Source: Bacteroidaceae bacterium (GTDB lineage Bacteria; Bacteroidota; Bacteroidia; Bacteroidales; Bacteroidaceae). Taken from it: 43,501 nt of DNA. The first letter of the stretch is position 1. Each line of letters starts with the position of its first letter. The DNA lies in assembly GCA_017614465.1 (NCBI GenBank), contig JAGABW010000032.1:1-43501 (forward strand), written 5' to 3'. Shown in pieces: positions 1 to 9,408 of the stretch. The translations under genes were made by a program, and so were the position numbers. The notes under the pieces were generated by a model. It saw nothing but the letters and a program-made list of their open reading frames with translations. It had not been told where the DNA came from and did no database searches.

Positions 1-261
1 AATAAAGCCATCGACAAGGCTATAAACAAGAATCTCAAGGTTTTAAATATAGAAAACAAATTCGAGCCGCCATACGTAGATGTCGACTCGAATACAGCTT
101 TAAGATATCTTCATGGAGAAGCATTAACCTTGCCAGCCGAGACACCACGTGGATTAATAACTATTACCTATCAAGGATTACCTTTAGGACAAGTAAAGAA
201 TATCGGTAATCGTGCTAACAATCTTTATCCAAAGGAGTGGCGTATCAGAAAGCAGATCTGA
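1..261 (+). CDS. RsmF/NOL1-NOP2-Sun family rRNA cytosine-C5 methyltransferase, 3' end only
   Basis: Partial gene: the first 87 codons of the window are open in frame 1 and end at TGA 259-261, and the start lies outside. The translated piece ends in GLPLGQVKNIGNRANNLYP followed by KEWRIR, which matches the PUA-like RNA-binding domain at the C-terminus of RsmF-type enzymes. These methylate cytosines of 16S rRNA with S-adenosylmethionine. The catalytic domain with its two cysteines is not in the window, so the target base cannot be judged. The stop lies four bases before the stop of the convergent gene at 266-823, with no room for a separate terminator. Confidence 0.8.
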   Translation, partial: NKAIDKAINKNLKVLNIENKFEPPYVDVDSNTALRYLHGEALTLPAETPRGLITITYQGLPLGQVKNIGNRANNLYPKEWRIRKQI

Positions 262-265
262 TTAA

Positions 266-823
266 TTATGATTCTTCATCCAAGAATTTATATTCAAAAT
301 TAGTGCTCTTTGCAGATGGGAACTGACTACGTGGATCCACATCCTGACGATTTCTCAGATGGTTCACGATACGATTATAACAATCCAAAGGACTTGAAGC
401 CTTCAGTTTTGCTCTGAAACGAGTATCTTTATACTGGAACTTATTTGTTTCAGGAATCTGTATTACTCTTTTGAATGTAAGAGCAGCATCGTACCATCCG
501 ATTTGTTCTTCTGCAAGTAAATCCATTACAGATTTCTTTCTTTCAGGAACATAAGTACCCTCAGCCTTCTGAGCATTACGTATACGTTCCATTTCTTTAA
601 ATTCTTCTAATGTACGTGCTTCTGTCTTTAAGAAAAGTACATAATTAGTGTATCCAGCCTTCAAACGGAACGGATAAAGATTATTTGACTTTTGGAAATT
701 AATAATCTTATTGATGACAGAATCATCAATCTTAACTTCTTTCAAAGTTTGTAAAAACGCTACAACCTCGTCTAAGTTAGTTGCCAACGTGTCATTCTCA
801 AAATACCTAATATACAAATTCAT
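266..823 (-). CDS. Conserved protein of unknown function, 185 aa
   Basis: I do not recognise a characterised family. The protein is soluble, without signal peptide or membrane segment, and rich in charged residues; the N-terminus (MNLYIRYFENDTLATNLDEV) looks like a short beta-alpha start. The C-terminal third has many Arg/Lys (KDTRFRAKLKAS, NRIVNHLRNRQ), which could suit nucleic-acid binding, but this is inference only. ATG start at 821-823. It is preceded by about 210 nt of leader downstream of a good Bacteroidetes promoter at 1043-1073. It converges tail to tail with the methyltransferase gene, 4 bp apart. Codon use and composition resemble the neighbours, so it is probably a core gene of the lineage. 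Confidence 0.75.
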   Translation of the reverse strand: MNLYIRYFENDTLATNLDEVVAFLQTLKEVKIDDSVINKIINFQKSNNLYPFRLKAGYTNYVLFLKTEARTLEEFKEMERIRNAQKAEGTYVPERKKSVMDLLAEEQIGWYDAALTFKRVIQIPETNKFQYKDTRFRAKLKASSPLDCYNRIVNHLRNRQDVDPRSQFPSAKSTNFEYKFLDEES

Positions 824-1002
824 AAAAACAACAAATATAAATAATTAATTCATCAATTAATTAACTAAACGATTGTGCGTTTATCATAACATGCACATTT
901 TTATAAGGTTTAACTAATTAATTCTTAATAATACGTTTTTTTAATCTGTCTCTATATTACGATAAATATTTAAACAATAGATAAAAATCTCTCTCTATAA
1001 TG

Positions 1003-1019
1003 CAGTATCTAAGATACTG
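1003..1019 (-). other. Small hairpin in the leader of the 266-823 gene
   Basis: Perfect 7-bp stem CAGTATC / GATACTG with a 3-nt loop. It lies about 25 nt after the predicted start of transcription on the minus strand, within a leader of about 210 nt. There is no T-run after it, so it is not an obvious terminator; it may stabilise the 5' end. Confidence 0.4.
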
Positions 1020-1042
1020 AGCAATATCCACTTATTACAGCG

Positions 1043-1073
1043 CAAAGATAATAATTATTTTATCAATACACAA
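1043..1073 (-). promoter_or_regulatory. Bacteroidetes-type promoter for the 266-823 gene
   Basis: On the minus strand TTG (1071-1073), 20 nt, then TATCTTTG (1043-1050), the exact TAnnTTTG form of the Bacteroidetes sigma-ABfr promoter. Predicted transcript start near 1036. It points away from porE (which ends at 1103) and into the unknown gene. Confidence 0.6.
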
Positions 1074-1102
1074 TATCAAATCGTATTTTTATACTTTATT
1101 AA

Positions 1103-3217
1103 TTAAAAAATATAGTTTTCCTCTGATTCTTCACTTCTTTTGTTTCTCTGATTAATGCTATTACGCTTGTTTTCAGAGCTACGACTTGATTTGTTATCAT
1201 CTTTATTACTAAACTCTTCTATTGAGAGTCCGTATGTAGTACGAAGCACACGGAACTCTGTTCTTCGATTAAGAGAGTTACAAATTTCCTGCTCTTCCTT
1301 TTTCAGTTTTGAGATAAATTCCTCTGTAAGTGTATCTCCCTCATTCAGGAACGGATGTGCTTCTGCAAGTTTTCTTCTAACTAATTTTGGTCGGCTCTCG
1401 CCATATCCCACTGCGGTAAGACGGTCTTTCTTGATACCATGTTCTATAAGATATCTTACGACCGACTCTGCTCGTCGTTGTGACAGACGTTGGTTATAAG
1501 CATCATTACCACGGTAATCACAATGGGCTGATAACTCGATTGTTATATTAGGATTCTCGTTAAGCATAACCACCAGTTTATCCAATGCATCTGTGGATTC
1601 TGGTGTAAGTGTTGCCTTATCGAATTCATAGAATATATTATCAATCAACACAGGAATATTAATTGGTGGAAGAGGGAACTGCAGTGTGTAGTCTTCGCTC
1701 TCTTCAGACTGTCGTACACTTATTTCCTGTTTCACATTCAGATAGCCAGCAGATGTTCCAAGCATTACATATTTCACACCTGGTTTCAATATTTTCTGGA
1801 ACGAGCCATCGCCTTTCACACTGATTTTCTCATTTGTTCCATCATCACCGACTACATAAACAAGAGCTTCAGGGAGTTCATATCCGTCTTTCTCATACAC
1901 CCATCCTGTAACGGTTTGTAAAATCTCGGGCAGTTCAAAACTATATATATTTTCCCAACCACGATTATTATCGCCACGGCTTGACGAGAAAAATCCGCGA
2001 TTGTGCAAGCCATCGAAAGTCATTCCAAAGTCATCGGCACTGGAGTTCAACGGATATTGTTGGTTTTCAACGATCCAACCTCTTACAGAATCGGGAGCAG
2101 CAATAAATATGTCCAATCCACCCATTCCCGGATGTCCGTCAGAAGAGAAATACAAATCACCGTTTGGTCGGAACGAAGGGAACATCTCATTACCGGCTGT
2201 ATTGATTGGACGCCCTACATTCTCAACTCCACCGAAACCGTTATCAAGAATACGTGTTCTCCATATGTCATATCCGCCTTCTCCACCTGGCATATCACTC
2301 ACGAAATAGAGCCATTGTCCGTCGGGAGAAACTGCCGGATGAGCATAAGATGATAGAGTGTCTCTTGATAATTCACATTTTACAGGCTTTCCCCATGCGG
2401 CATCCGAACGGCTTGACTTAAATATCTCGGCATTTCGAGGATAGTCTGGATGTGATGCACAACGGGTAAAGTATAATGTTTTACCGTCGGGAGAGATACA
2501 ACTTACTCCATCTTCATATTCAGAGTTGATGTCAGACTCTATTTCCTCTATTGCTTTCCATTTCTTGTTTTCATCCTTACGTGCGATAAACATATCGGCA
2601 TATTTCACACCTGTCACACCATTTGTTTCATCACCAATGGCATCCCTGCGTGTAGATGTAATGATTATCTGGTCGCAATCATCACCAAACAACATTGGAG
2701 AGAAATCAGAACGTGAGGAATTGAAGAAGCCTTCTTTTTTAACCTTATATAAATTAGGATTTGACTTCCACTGCGGCGCAAGTTCACATGAAAGCAGACC
2801 TGCATGTCCAAGTTCACTACTTGGATCTATCTGGACATACTGTGAGAATGATTCACGGGCAGCCTTATAATTTGCGAGTTTTAGTTGTTGCATACCTAAT
2901 TGCAACAAAGCCGTACTATCAGGGTGACCATATCTCACCGCATTCTGATATGCCTGCATGGCTTTCTGAGGGTTATTTATCCTCCTATAGCAGTCAGCCA
3001 TCCTAAAAGCTCTGTCAGCCCTTTTAGGTTTATCCTTTGTTGGTATAGCCGAATATGATTTCTTATAGAATTGTGCAGCAGAATAATATTCACCCATAGA
3101 ATAAGCCTGTTCACCTTTCTTAAAATAAACAGCCTCGTTACTACATGACACAATAACTGATAACGCCACAAGTATTGTGGTTATATAAGCGATATTATAT
3201 TTTCTTTTATTATTCAT
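1103..3217 (-). CDS. porE: PorE-like type IX secretion lipoprotein (TPR, beta-propeller, CRD, OmpA domains)
   Basis: 704 aa. The signal peptide ends in a lipobox with Cys25 (SVIVSC). Order of domains: TPR repeats about 35-150; a PD40/WD40-like beta-propeller about 160-430 (repeats such as SPDGKTLYFTR and SPDGQWLYFVSDM); a carboxypeptidase-regulatory-like fold about 433-505; an OmpA C-terminal peptidoglycan-binding domain about 520-665 (FYEFDKATL, NRRTEFRV); and a charged, low-complexity tail of about 40 residues. This four-domain order is the one known for PorE of Porphyromonas gingivalis, an outer-membrane lipoprotein of the type IX secretion system that links the machine to peptidoglycan. 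It lies 123 bp downstream of topB and is probably the last gene of the meaB-porQ-cmk-ispH-topB run. Other OmpA/TPR proteins share the domains, so the PorE name rests on architecture. Confidence 0.75.
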   Translation of the reverse strand: MNNKRKYNIAYITTILVALSVIVSCSNEAVYFKKGEQAYSMGEYYSAAQFYKKSYSAIPTKDKPKRADRAFRMADCYRRINNPQKAMQAYQNAVRYGHPDSTALLQLGMQQLKLANYKAARESFSQYVQIDPSSELGHAGLLSCELAPQWKSNPNLYKVKKEGFFNSSRSDFSPMLFGDDCDQIIITSTRRDAIGDETNGVTGVKYADMFIARKDENKKWKAIEEIESDINSEYEDGVSCISPDGKTLYFTRCASHPDYPRNAEIFKSSRSDAAWGKPVKCELSRDTLSSYAHPAVSPDGQWLYFVSDMPGGEGGYDIWRTRILDNGFGGVENVGRPINTAGNEMFPSFRPNGDLYFSSDGHPGMGGLDIFIAAPDSVRGWIVENQQYPLNSSADDFGMTFDGLHNRGFFSSSRGDNNRGWENIYSFELPEILQTVTGWVYEKDGYELPEALVYVVGDDGTNEKISVKGDGSFQKILKPGVKYVMLGTSAGYLNVKQEISVRQSEESEDYTLQFPLPPINIPVLIDNIFYEFDKATLTPESTDALDKLVVMLNENPNITIELSAHCDYRGNDAYNQRLSQRRAESVVRYLIEHGIKKDRLTAVGYGESRPKLVRRKLAEAHPFLNEGDTLTEEFISKLKKEEQEICNSLNRRTEFRVLRTTYGLSIEEFSNKDDNKSSRSSENKRNSINQRNKRSEESEENYIF

Positions 3218-3300
3218 TATATTCTCTGTGCTACACTTATCATGTTATCTGATGACAGAATCGTCGGAATGTTGACAGCGGGAGTATGTACATTCAAAAT

Positions 3301-3322
3301 AATAACGGAAATACACGTTATT
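3301..3322 (-). terminator. Weak hairpin between topB and porE
   Basis: 7-bp inverted repeat AATAACG / CGTTATT with an 8-nt loop, followed on the minus strand by ATTATTTTG. This is a weak candidate attenuator or partial terminator after topB; the stem is AT-rich and the T-run is broken. Confidence 0.25.
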
Positions 3323-3340
3323 TATTGCATATACTATACC

Positions 3341-5431
3341 CTATTCGTCAAACGGACGTCTGAACGTGCATCCTTCTTTCCAGCGTGAACATCCATATGA
3401 TGTCTTACCTTTTATGATGACTCCTTTTCCACACTCAGGACAAGGAAGACCTATCCAAGAATCGGTTGAATCTACTTTATTCTCAACAGTCTTTGTTTTT
3501 TTGCTTCCACCACGCGACTTTGTCGATTTTGGTTTGAAGCCTGCAGGCACCTGATCGGATACATTCTTCTTTTGTTTAGAACGAGTCGTCTTGCTTTTCT
3601 CTTCAGCCTGTTGTACGAATTCTATATATCTGTTAGAATTATCTGCTCTTACTGTATTTATCAGATCCACAACCATTTGCTTCAGTTCTTCGATAAATTG
3701 TGAGGCAGAATAATCATGTCGTTCAATCTGACGGAGTTTCTTTTCCCATATACCTGTCAGTTCGGCACTTTTGAGCAATTCCTCATGTATGAGTCCTATC
3801 AGCTGTATGCCAGTAGGAGTTGCTATCAGGTTCTTGCGTTCCTTCCTTATATAATTTCGTTTAAGAAGGGTTTCAATTATTGCCGCACGTGTTGATGGGC
3901 GTCCTATACCGTTCTCTTTTAAAGCATCGCGCAATTCCTCGTCGTCCACCAACTTACCAGCTGTTTCCATTGCTCGCAGAAGGGTTGCTTCAGTATATAA
4001 TTTAGGTGGTGTGGTCCATTTCTCCATCAATGACGGAGTATGAGGTCCGGATTCACCTATTTTGAATTCAGGCAACACTTTCTCGTTATCCTGATTATCC
4101 TGAGAATCGGTATCAGACTGGTTTTGAGCATAAATCGCTTTCCAGCCCTGACTGAGAATCTGTTTACCTGTAGCCTTAAACTCCACAGAACCGATTTCCT
4201 TGTCATTCTCGTCTTTACATTCACTAAGTACTGTAGTAGTCAGGAACTTACAGTCAGGATAAAACACAGCAATAAAAGAGCGTGCCACCAAATCATAAAC
4301 TCTTCGTTCCACATCTGTAATATTATTTGCAGGTTGTCCAGTTGGTATGATTGCATGGTGGTCAGTCACCTTGGAAGAGTCAAACACTTTCTTGCTTTTT
4401 ATAAGAGTCTTACCCTTCAAAGGTTGGGTATATTGTTCATATCCACGAATACCCATTAATATATTAGGACATTTTGGATAGATATCATCACTAAGGAAGG
4501 TTGTATCTACACGTGGATATGTAGTTAGTTTCTTCTCATAAAGGCTTTGGATTGTCAGCAAAGTCTGTTCTGCCGAATAGCCGAATTTTTTATTACAATC
4601 CACCTGAAGACTTGTAAGGTCATATAATCGTGGAGGAGCTTCAGTTCCTTTCTTAGATTGTACATCGGTTATCACCAGAGGCAGATTCTTCACCTTTTCC
4701 AGATAAGCCTCACCTTCTTCTTGTGACAGGAATTTTCCTTTCGTAGCCTGAAAAGTCGTATCGCGATATACAGTTGAGAGAATCCAATATTGTTCTGGGA
4801 CGAAGTTGTCTATTTCCTCCTGACGATGAACAATCAGAGCCAGGGTTGGTGTTTGTACACGTCCGATACTCAATACCTGTCTGTTCTGACCGTATTTCAT
4901 TGTGTATAATCGTGTGGCATTCATTCCCAAGGTCCAGTCACCGATTGCCCTACTTAGTCCAGCCTCATAAAGTGACTGATATTCACTCTGATCCTTAAGA
5001 TTTTCAAATCCCTTTCTGATAGCTTCTTCAGTAAGCGAACTGATCCACAAACGTTTCACAGGGCATTTCACACCTGCTTTCTGCATTACCCATCGTTGTA
5101 TCAGTTCTCCTTCTTGCCCGGCATCACCACAGTTGATTATCTCATCGGCATCTTTCATAAGTCGCTCAATCACCTGAAATTGAGCCTTTATACCTTTATC
5201 ATCTTTTAGTTTGATTCCAAAACGAGGAGGGATCATTGGCAAATCCCACATATCCCAATGTTTCCACCTGTCGGTATATTCTCCAGGAGACTTCAGTTCG
5301 CATAAATGTCCAAAAGTCCATGTAACCTGATAACCATTACCTTCAATAAATCCCTGGCGTGTCTGGGTTGCCCCTAACACGTTTGCGATATCTCGTGCAA
5401 CAGTTGGTTTCTCCGCAATACAAACCTTCAT
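3341..5431 (-). CDS. topB: DNA topoisomerase III (type IA)
   Basis: 696 aa. The N-terminal Toprim domain starts MKVCIAEKPTVARDIA and carries the metal-binding D-A-G-Q-E-G-E motif at 103-109. The catalytic tyrosine is Tyr305 in TTYPRVDTTFL, and SIGRVQTPTLA (188-198) is the conserved motif of the toroidal domain. The C-terminus carries a four-cysteine zinc finger (CPECGKG ... CSRWKEGC) before the end. The enzyme passes single DNA strands through a transient nick and helps decatenate replication and recombination intermediates. Length fits the TopB-type enzymes of Bacteroidetes, some of which sit on mobile elements; here it is flanked by ispH (59 bp) and porE, so it looks chromosomal. ATG start at 5429-5431. 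Confidence 0.92.
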   Translation of the reverse strand: MKVCIAEKPTVARDIANVLGATQTRQGFIEGNGYQVTWTFGHLCELKSPGEYTDRWKHWDMWDLPMIPPRFGIKLKDDKGIKAQFQVIERLMKDADEIINCGDAGQEGELIQRWVMQKAGVKCPVKRLWISSLTEEAIRKGFENLKDQSEYQSLYEAGLSRAIGDWTLGMNATRLYTMKYGQNRQVLSIGRVQTPTLALIVHRQEEIDNFVPEQYWILSTVYRDTTFQATKGKFLSQEEGEAYLEKVKNLPLVITDVQSKKGTEAPPRLYDLTSLQVDCNKKFGYSAEQTLLTIQSLYEKKLTTYPRVDTTFLSDDIYPKCPNILMGIRGYEQYTQPLKGKTLIKSKKVFDSSKVTDHHAIIPTGQPANNITDVERRVYDLVARSFIAVFYPDCKFLTTTVLSECKDENDKEIGSVEFKATGKQILSQGWKAIYAQNQSDTDSQDNQDNEKVLPEFKIGESGPHTPSLMEKWTTPPKLYTEATLLRAMETAGKLVDDEELRDALKENGIGRPSTRAAIIETLLKRNYIRKERKNLIATPTGIQLIGLIHEELLKSAELTGIWEKKLRQIERHDYSASQFIEELKQMVVDLINTVRADNSNRYIEFVQQAEEKSKTTRSKQKKNVSDQVPAGFKPKSTKSRGGSKKTKTVENKVDSTDSWIGLPCPECGKGVIIKGKTSYGCSRWKEGCTFRRPFDE

Positions 5432-5490
5432 ATTTCTCCTTTATTATTTACGGTATCATTCAGTTAATAACTATCTGTAGAAAAGTCTGT

Positions 5491-6366
5491 TCAGCATCCT
5501 AACTTATTCATTATAACCGTGCGGCAATTCTCCATCAACCATTTAGGTGTACTGGTTGCCCCACATATTCCCACAGATTTAGCATTCTCAAACCATGAGA
5601 AATCTATTTCGTTGGCATCATCAATAAGATAAGAAAGAGGATTTACCTTAAGGCATTCCCCGAAGAGGACTTTCCCGTTAGAGCTTTTCTTGCCACTCAC
5701 AAATAATATAACATCATGTGACTCAGCAAAATCCCTTATATGCGACATTCTGTTTGCCACTTGTCGGCATATAGTGTCAAAATAGCAGAACACGGCATCA
5801 CCTTGCATATGTGACTGGATATAATCCACTATCTCACGAAAGCCATCGAGCGATTTAGTTGTCTGACTATACAATTGGATATTATGATTGAAATCCAGTT
5901 TTCTGGCATCATCCATTGATTCTATAACAATCGCTGTACCGTCGGTTTGTCCGACAAGTCCCACCACTTCGGCATGACCGTTTTTACCGTAAATCACAAT
6001 CTGAGTATGGTTTTCGGTTTCACTCAGGCTTGCTTCATATGCTGTACGTATCCTTTTCTGCAGATTCAGAACTACGGGACATGTCGCATCGATGATCTCA
6101 ATATTCTGTTCTTTTGCCTGAAGATATGTTGACGGTGGTTCTCCATGAGCACGAAGTAATAATTTCGTGTCATGTATATCACACAAATGAGCCTTATCTA
6201 CGGTTATCAGCCCCAAATCCTTCAATCTGTCACATTCACGACCGTTGTGAACGATATCGCCAAGACAATAAAGAGAGTCTGAGTTTTCCAATTCAGTCTC
6301 TGCCGCCTTGATTGCACGAGTCACACCATTACAGAATCCAGAGCCGCTGTCTATTTCTATTACCAT
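5491..6366 (-). CDS. ispH: 4-hydroxy-3-methylbut-2-enyl diphosphate reductase
   Basis: 291 aa, normal length. All three iron-sulphur cysteines are present: Cys12 (GFCNGVTRAI), Cys96 (DATCPVV) and Cys200 (DTICRQ), along with His40 (VHN), His74 (RAHGEP) and the GATSTP motif near the end. IspH performs the last step of the MEP pathway, reducing HMBPP to isopentenyl and dimethylallyl diphosphate in the cytoplasm, and supplies quinones and undecaprenyl carriers. It follows cmk by 60 bp and precedes topB by 59 bp on the same strand, so co-transcription is likely. ATG start at 6364-6366. Confidence 0.95.
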   Translation of the reverse strand: MVIEIDSGSGFCNGVTRAIKAAETELENSDSLYCLGDIVHNGRECDRLKDLGLITVDKAHLCDIHDTKLLLRAHGEPPSTYLQAKEQNIEIIDATCPVVLNLQKRIRTAYEASLSETENHTQIVIYGKNGHAEVVGLVGQTDGTAIVIESMDDARKLDFNHNIQLYSQTTKSLDGFREIVDYIQSHMQGDAVFCYFDTICRQVANRMSHIRDFAESHDVILFVSGKKSSNGKVLFGECLKVNPLSYLIDDANEIDFSWFENAKSVGICGATSTPKWLMENCRTVIMNKLGC

Positions 6367-6426
6367 TATATGTCAATGAATTTGTCTGTTCATTCAGTCT
6401 GTTCATTCACGATTGCAGAAACTCAG

Positions 6427-7155
6427 TCATGCAGACTGATTTGCCTTATCAACAGCCTGAGTGAACATATCCAATAATATCTTATTCTGTTCTTCCTTTG
6501 TAAGATTACTGTTATCAAGCACAAGGGCATCATCTGCCTGGCGCAAAGGATTTACGTCACGATGAGAATCAATATAATCGCGTTCCTGAACATTCTTCAG
6601 AATCTCATTATAATCAAGATTCTGATCACCTTTCTCTTGTAATTCCTTGAATCTGCGCATTGCACGAACCTCTGCCGATGCTGTAACAAACACTTTTAAT
6701 TCAGCCTGAGGGAAAACTGCAGTACCGATATCACGTCCGTCCATTACAATACCCTTCTTTTCTCCCATTTGTTTCTGTTGCATTGTCAGTTTCTCCCGAA
6801 CAAAAGGCAAGGCTGCAATAGGACTAACAAGATTTGAGACTTCCATTCCACGTATCAAATCCTCGACAATCTCACCATTCAGACAAGCCAAAGGCTGTTT
6901 TGTCTCCTGGTTCAACACGAAACTGATCTCAACATCCTTCAGTTGTTTTTTCAGTTGTTCCTCATCTATCCATACCGAAGAGTCATTATCGGTCTTATTC
7001 TTTATCAATCCATTACGTATAGCAAACAATGTGACAGTACGATACATTGCGCCAGTGTCCACATATATGTAACCGACTTCTCTTGCCAACCACTTAGCCA
7101 TCGTACTTTTTCCACAAGATGAATGTCCGTCAATCGCTACTATTATTCTATTCAT
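6427..7155 (-). CDS. cmk: (d)CMP kinase
   Basis: 242 aa. P-loop GHSSCGKST at 10-18; the CMP-site motif VDTGAMYR at 32-39; [11 protein letters not shown] in the middle of the protein; an arginine-rich lid region around RAMRRFKE and RDYIDSHR. The enzyme phosphorylates CMP and dCMP with ATP for nucleotide recycling. Length agrees with bacterial Cmk. Located between porQ (102 bp upstream) and ispH (60 bp downstream), an arrangement that I recall from other Bacteroidales genomes. Confidence 0.95.
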   Translation of the reverse strand: MNRIIVAIDGHSSCGKSTMAKWLAREVGYIYVDTGAMYRTVTLFAIRNGLIKNKTDNDSSVWIDEEQLKKQLKDVEISFVLNQETKQPLACLNGEIVEDLIRGMEVSNLVSPIAALPFVREKLTMQQKQMGEKKGIVMDGRDIGTAVFPQAELKVFVTASAEVRAMRRFKELQEKGDQNLDYNEILKNVQERDYIDSHRDVNPLRQADDALVLDNSNLTKEEQNKILLDMFTQAVDKANQSA

Positions 7156-7257
7156 ATATTTATTTCTGTTTAATCGCCATAAAATGGTATAAGTAAGTTA
7201 TATCTTCACCATTAATATTAATTTCAGAGTTCTTCGGAGTCGAACCGTCCGTTATCG

Positions 7258-8193
7258 TCAGAACGTATAACTTAAGTTTGCCAATAACGAAGAACTTGAC
7301 ACATGATATTTCCCATACGCCACACCAACCTTGAATTTCTTGACAGCCAGTCCTGCTCCAAGAGATAATCCAGCCCATTTACTACTGTCTGCGACCTTCA
7401 TTTCGTCGGCTCTTAGCGGATTATATCCCACGGCAACCCATGTTGCATCAGAAGGGAAGATATCAAGTCCTAAGGTTATATGATGCTTTGGTTTCTTATA
7501 CTTCCATGAAGTAAGTTTATCGAATGTGAGAGAAACTCTCAGAGGAGCATTATTGAAATCCTTACTTATACCCAACACCACATTACAAGGCAATGATTCA
7601 TGTGTCTCATGCAAGGCTTTTACCTGACCGCCTACATTTTGCGCCACAAGTCCGATTGACCAGCCATGATCCTCGTCGTAATAATTCAATCCGAGATCCA
7701 CACCTAAGGCAACAGACGAGAATTCGCCATAATTAGACATCAGGACCTTTGCCTGAACACCACCGCTCCATTTGTCACTCAACAAATATGAATAACCGCC
7801 TTGAATATTAATATCATTAGCTGAGAACGTTCCGAGTTCTTCAAAATCCTCATTTGTCTCATGCATCTCACCATAATTGAGCACCATGGCACCTAAAGCC
7901 CACGAGCCACGTTCTCCAGCCTGTTTCACAAACGAAGCACTGAATTTATTCGAACTGGCCATATATGAAGTGTAATTGAAATTAAGTGTCTTATCTGACA
8001 CATTACACATCAATGCAGGATTGGTGAAAAACATTGTTGCATCGTCCTCAATAATACTCACGTTATTTCCACCCAAAGCAGCAGAATGGGCAGATGTGGG
8101 AATACGCAAGAATTCGTATCCTGTATCATCCTTTTGGGCTGACACCAAACACGAAACCATACAAAATGAGATTATCAGAAACAGTCTGTTCAT
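7258..8193 (-). CDS. porQ: Type IX secretion system protein PorQ
   Basis: 311 aa with a signal peptide (cleavage after about residue 19, VSAQ). The N-terminal part (YEFLRIPTSAHSAALGGNNV, DDATMFFTNPALM) is the typical start of PorQ/PorV-type outer-membrane beta-barrels of the FadL-like group, and the protein ends in Phe (LSYTF), as do many barrels. PorQ is needed for type IX secretion and sorting in P. gingivalis and is structurally related to PorV. It starts 17 bp after meaB and is followed by cmk and ispH; the pairing of porQ with cmk/ispH supports the call over a generic PorV family member. Confidence 0.85.
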   Translation of the reverse strand: MNRLFLIISFCMVSCLVSAQKDDTGYEFLRIPTSAHSAALGGNNVSIIEDDATMFFTNPALMCNVSDKTLNFNYTSYMASSNKFSASFVKQAGERGSWALGAMVLNYGEMHETNEDFEELGTFSANDINIQGGYSYLLSDKWSGGVQAKVLMSNYGEFSSVALGVDLGLNYYDEDHGWSIGLVAQNVGGQVKALHETHESLPCNVVLGISKDFNNAPLRVSLTFDKLTSWKYKKPKHHITLGLDIFPSDATWVAVGYNPLRADEMKVADSSKWAGLSLGAGLAVKKFKVGVAYGKYHVSSSSLLANLSYTF

Positions 8194-8210
8194 ATATAAC
8201 TAAACGAGTT

Positions 8211-9323
8211 TTATTCTTGTGATTTTCTTAATTCATCAAAATATTTATTGATCAATCCGTTAGCCGCCATAAACGATGTCATTTGTCCTCCAAGTACCAT
8301 TTTCTCCATTTCCGGAAGCATCTCCTTGATGGTTGGATTATAATAGAAATCATTACGCAACTGTTCATTTATACTTTCATACATCCAGTATTTGGATTGT
8401 TCATTCCTACGATATTGGAAATACCCTGATTCCTTAACTTTGTCAATATAGTCAAATATCATCTTCACCACCTTATCAACATTTAGGTTATAAAAACCTG
8501 AATAGCACAGAACCTCTGGTATAATTCCACTTGCTGGTTTTGGGAACAGATGCAAAGCATTACGGAAGTGGCTGGCTGCCAACTCTGCTTTTTCCACATT
8601 ATTGCCATCAGCCTTATTTATCACGATGCCATCGGCTATTTCCATGATACCGCGTTTTATGCCTTGCAATTCATCACCTGTACCAGCCAACTGAATCAGC
8701 AGGAAGAAATCAACCATGGAATGACATGCTGTCTCACTTTGTCCCACACCAACTGTCTCAACAAATATCTTATCATATCCAGCTGCTTCACACAAGATGA
8801 TTGTCTCACGTGTCTTACGAGCGACTCCACCTAATGAACCAGCCGTAGGTGAAGGGCGTATGAACGATTTGGGATGAACTGCAAGCTGTTCCATACGGGT
8901 TTTATCACCGAGAATACTTCCCTTGGTCTTCTCCGAACTTGGGTCTATAGCCAACACCGCCAGCTTTCCGCCATATTGCTCCAGCACCTTCAATCCGAAC
9001 ATATCGATACTGGTACTTTTACCTGCTCCAGGCACACCACTGATACCTATACGCACAGAATTTCCGCTATATGGAAGGCAAAGTTCAATCACTTTCTGCG
9101 CAATCTTCTGATGTTCTCTCAGTGTACTTTCAACCAAAGTGACAGCTTGGCTCAACATAGCGACATCCCCACGTAATATTCCATCCAAATATTCTTCTGG
9201 AGTATAGATCTTTGTTCTCCGTTTTCTGATTTTACTAAGATACGGATTCACAATTTCTTGATGATCAACACCTGAGTTAACCATCAATCCTTCATATTCA
9301 CTACTATTTTCAGGATGTTCCAT
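8211..9323 (-). CDS. meaB: MeaB-type GTPase, methylmalonyl-CoA mutase chaperone
   Basis: 370 aa. P-loop GVPGAGKS at 96-103; switch residues and VETVGVGQSE at 188-197; guanine-specificity motif NKAD at 236-239; C-terminal dimerisation arm (PEMEKMVLGGQMTSFMAANG). MeaB protects methylmalonyl-CoA mutase and gates its B12 cofactor; in Bacteroidales the mutase runs the succinate-to-propionate route. No mutase genes lie in this window, so the partner is elsewhere. First gene of a probable minus-strand operon with porQ (17 bp gap), cmk, ispH, topB and porE; a promoter is visible at 9377-9408. Confidence 0.93.
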   Translation of the reverse strand: MEHPENSSEYEGLMVNSGVDHQEIVNPYLSKIRKRRTKIYTPEEYLDGILRGDVAMLSQAVTLVESTLREHQKIAQKVIELCLPYSGNSVRIGISGVPGAGKSTSIDMFGLKVLEQYGGKLAVLAIDPSSEKTKGSILGDKTRMEQLAVHPKSFIRPSPTAGSLGGVARKTRETIILCEAAGYDKIFVETVGVGQSETACHSMVDFFLLIQLAGTGDELQGIKRGIMEIADGIVINKADGNNVEKAELAASHFRNALHLFPKPASGIIPEVLCYSGFYNLNVDKVVKMIFDYIDKVKESGYFQYRRNEQSKYWMYESINEQLRNDFYYNPTIKEMLPEMEKMVLGGQMTSFMAANGLINKYFDELRKSQE

Positions 9324-9376
9324 ATTCAGATAGTATATAATTATAACGTGAAAATGCTCTTTTTATTATTTGTTTA

Positions 9377-9408
9377 CAAATATACGAAGATTCATTGAGA
9401 TAAACGAA
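9377..9408 (-). promoter_or_regulatory. Promoter of meaB and the genes after it
   Basis: Minus strand: TATATTTG at 9377-9384 (exact TAnnTTTG) with TTCG, a near match to the -33 TTTG, 20 nt upstream at 9405-9408. Predicted leader of about 45 nt before the meaB ATG. Confidence 0.5.

Noticed and set aside
3341-5431. topB as a sign of an integrative element
   Set aside because: TopB can be carried by conjugative elements, but here the neighbours are core genes (ispH, cmk, porE) and no integrase, relaxase or attachment repeats are seen.
7160-7378. Minus-strand open frame overlapping the porQ 3' end
   Set aside because: It is the shadow of porQ in another frame and has no start or composition of its own.
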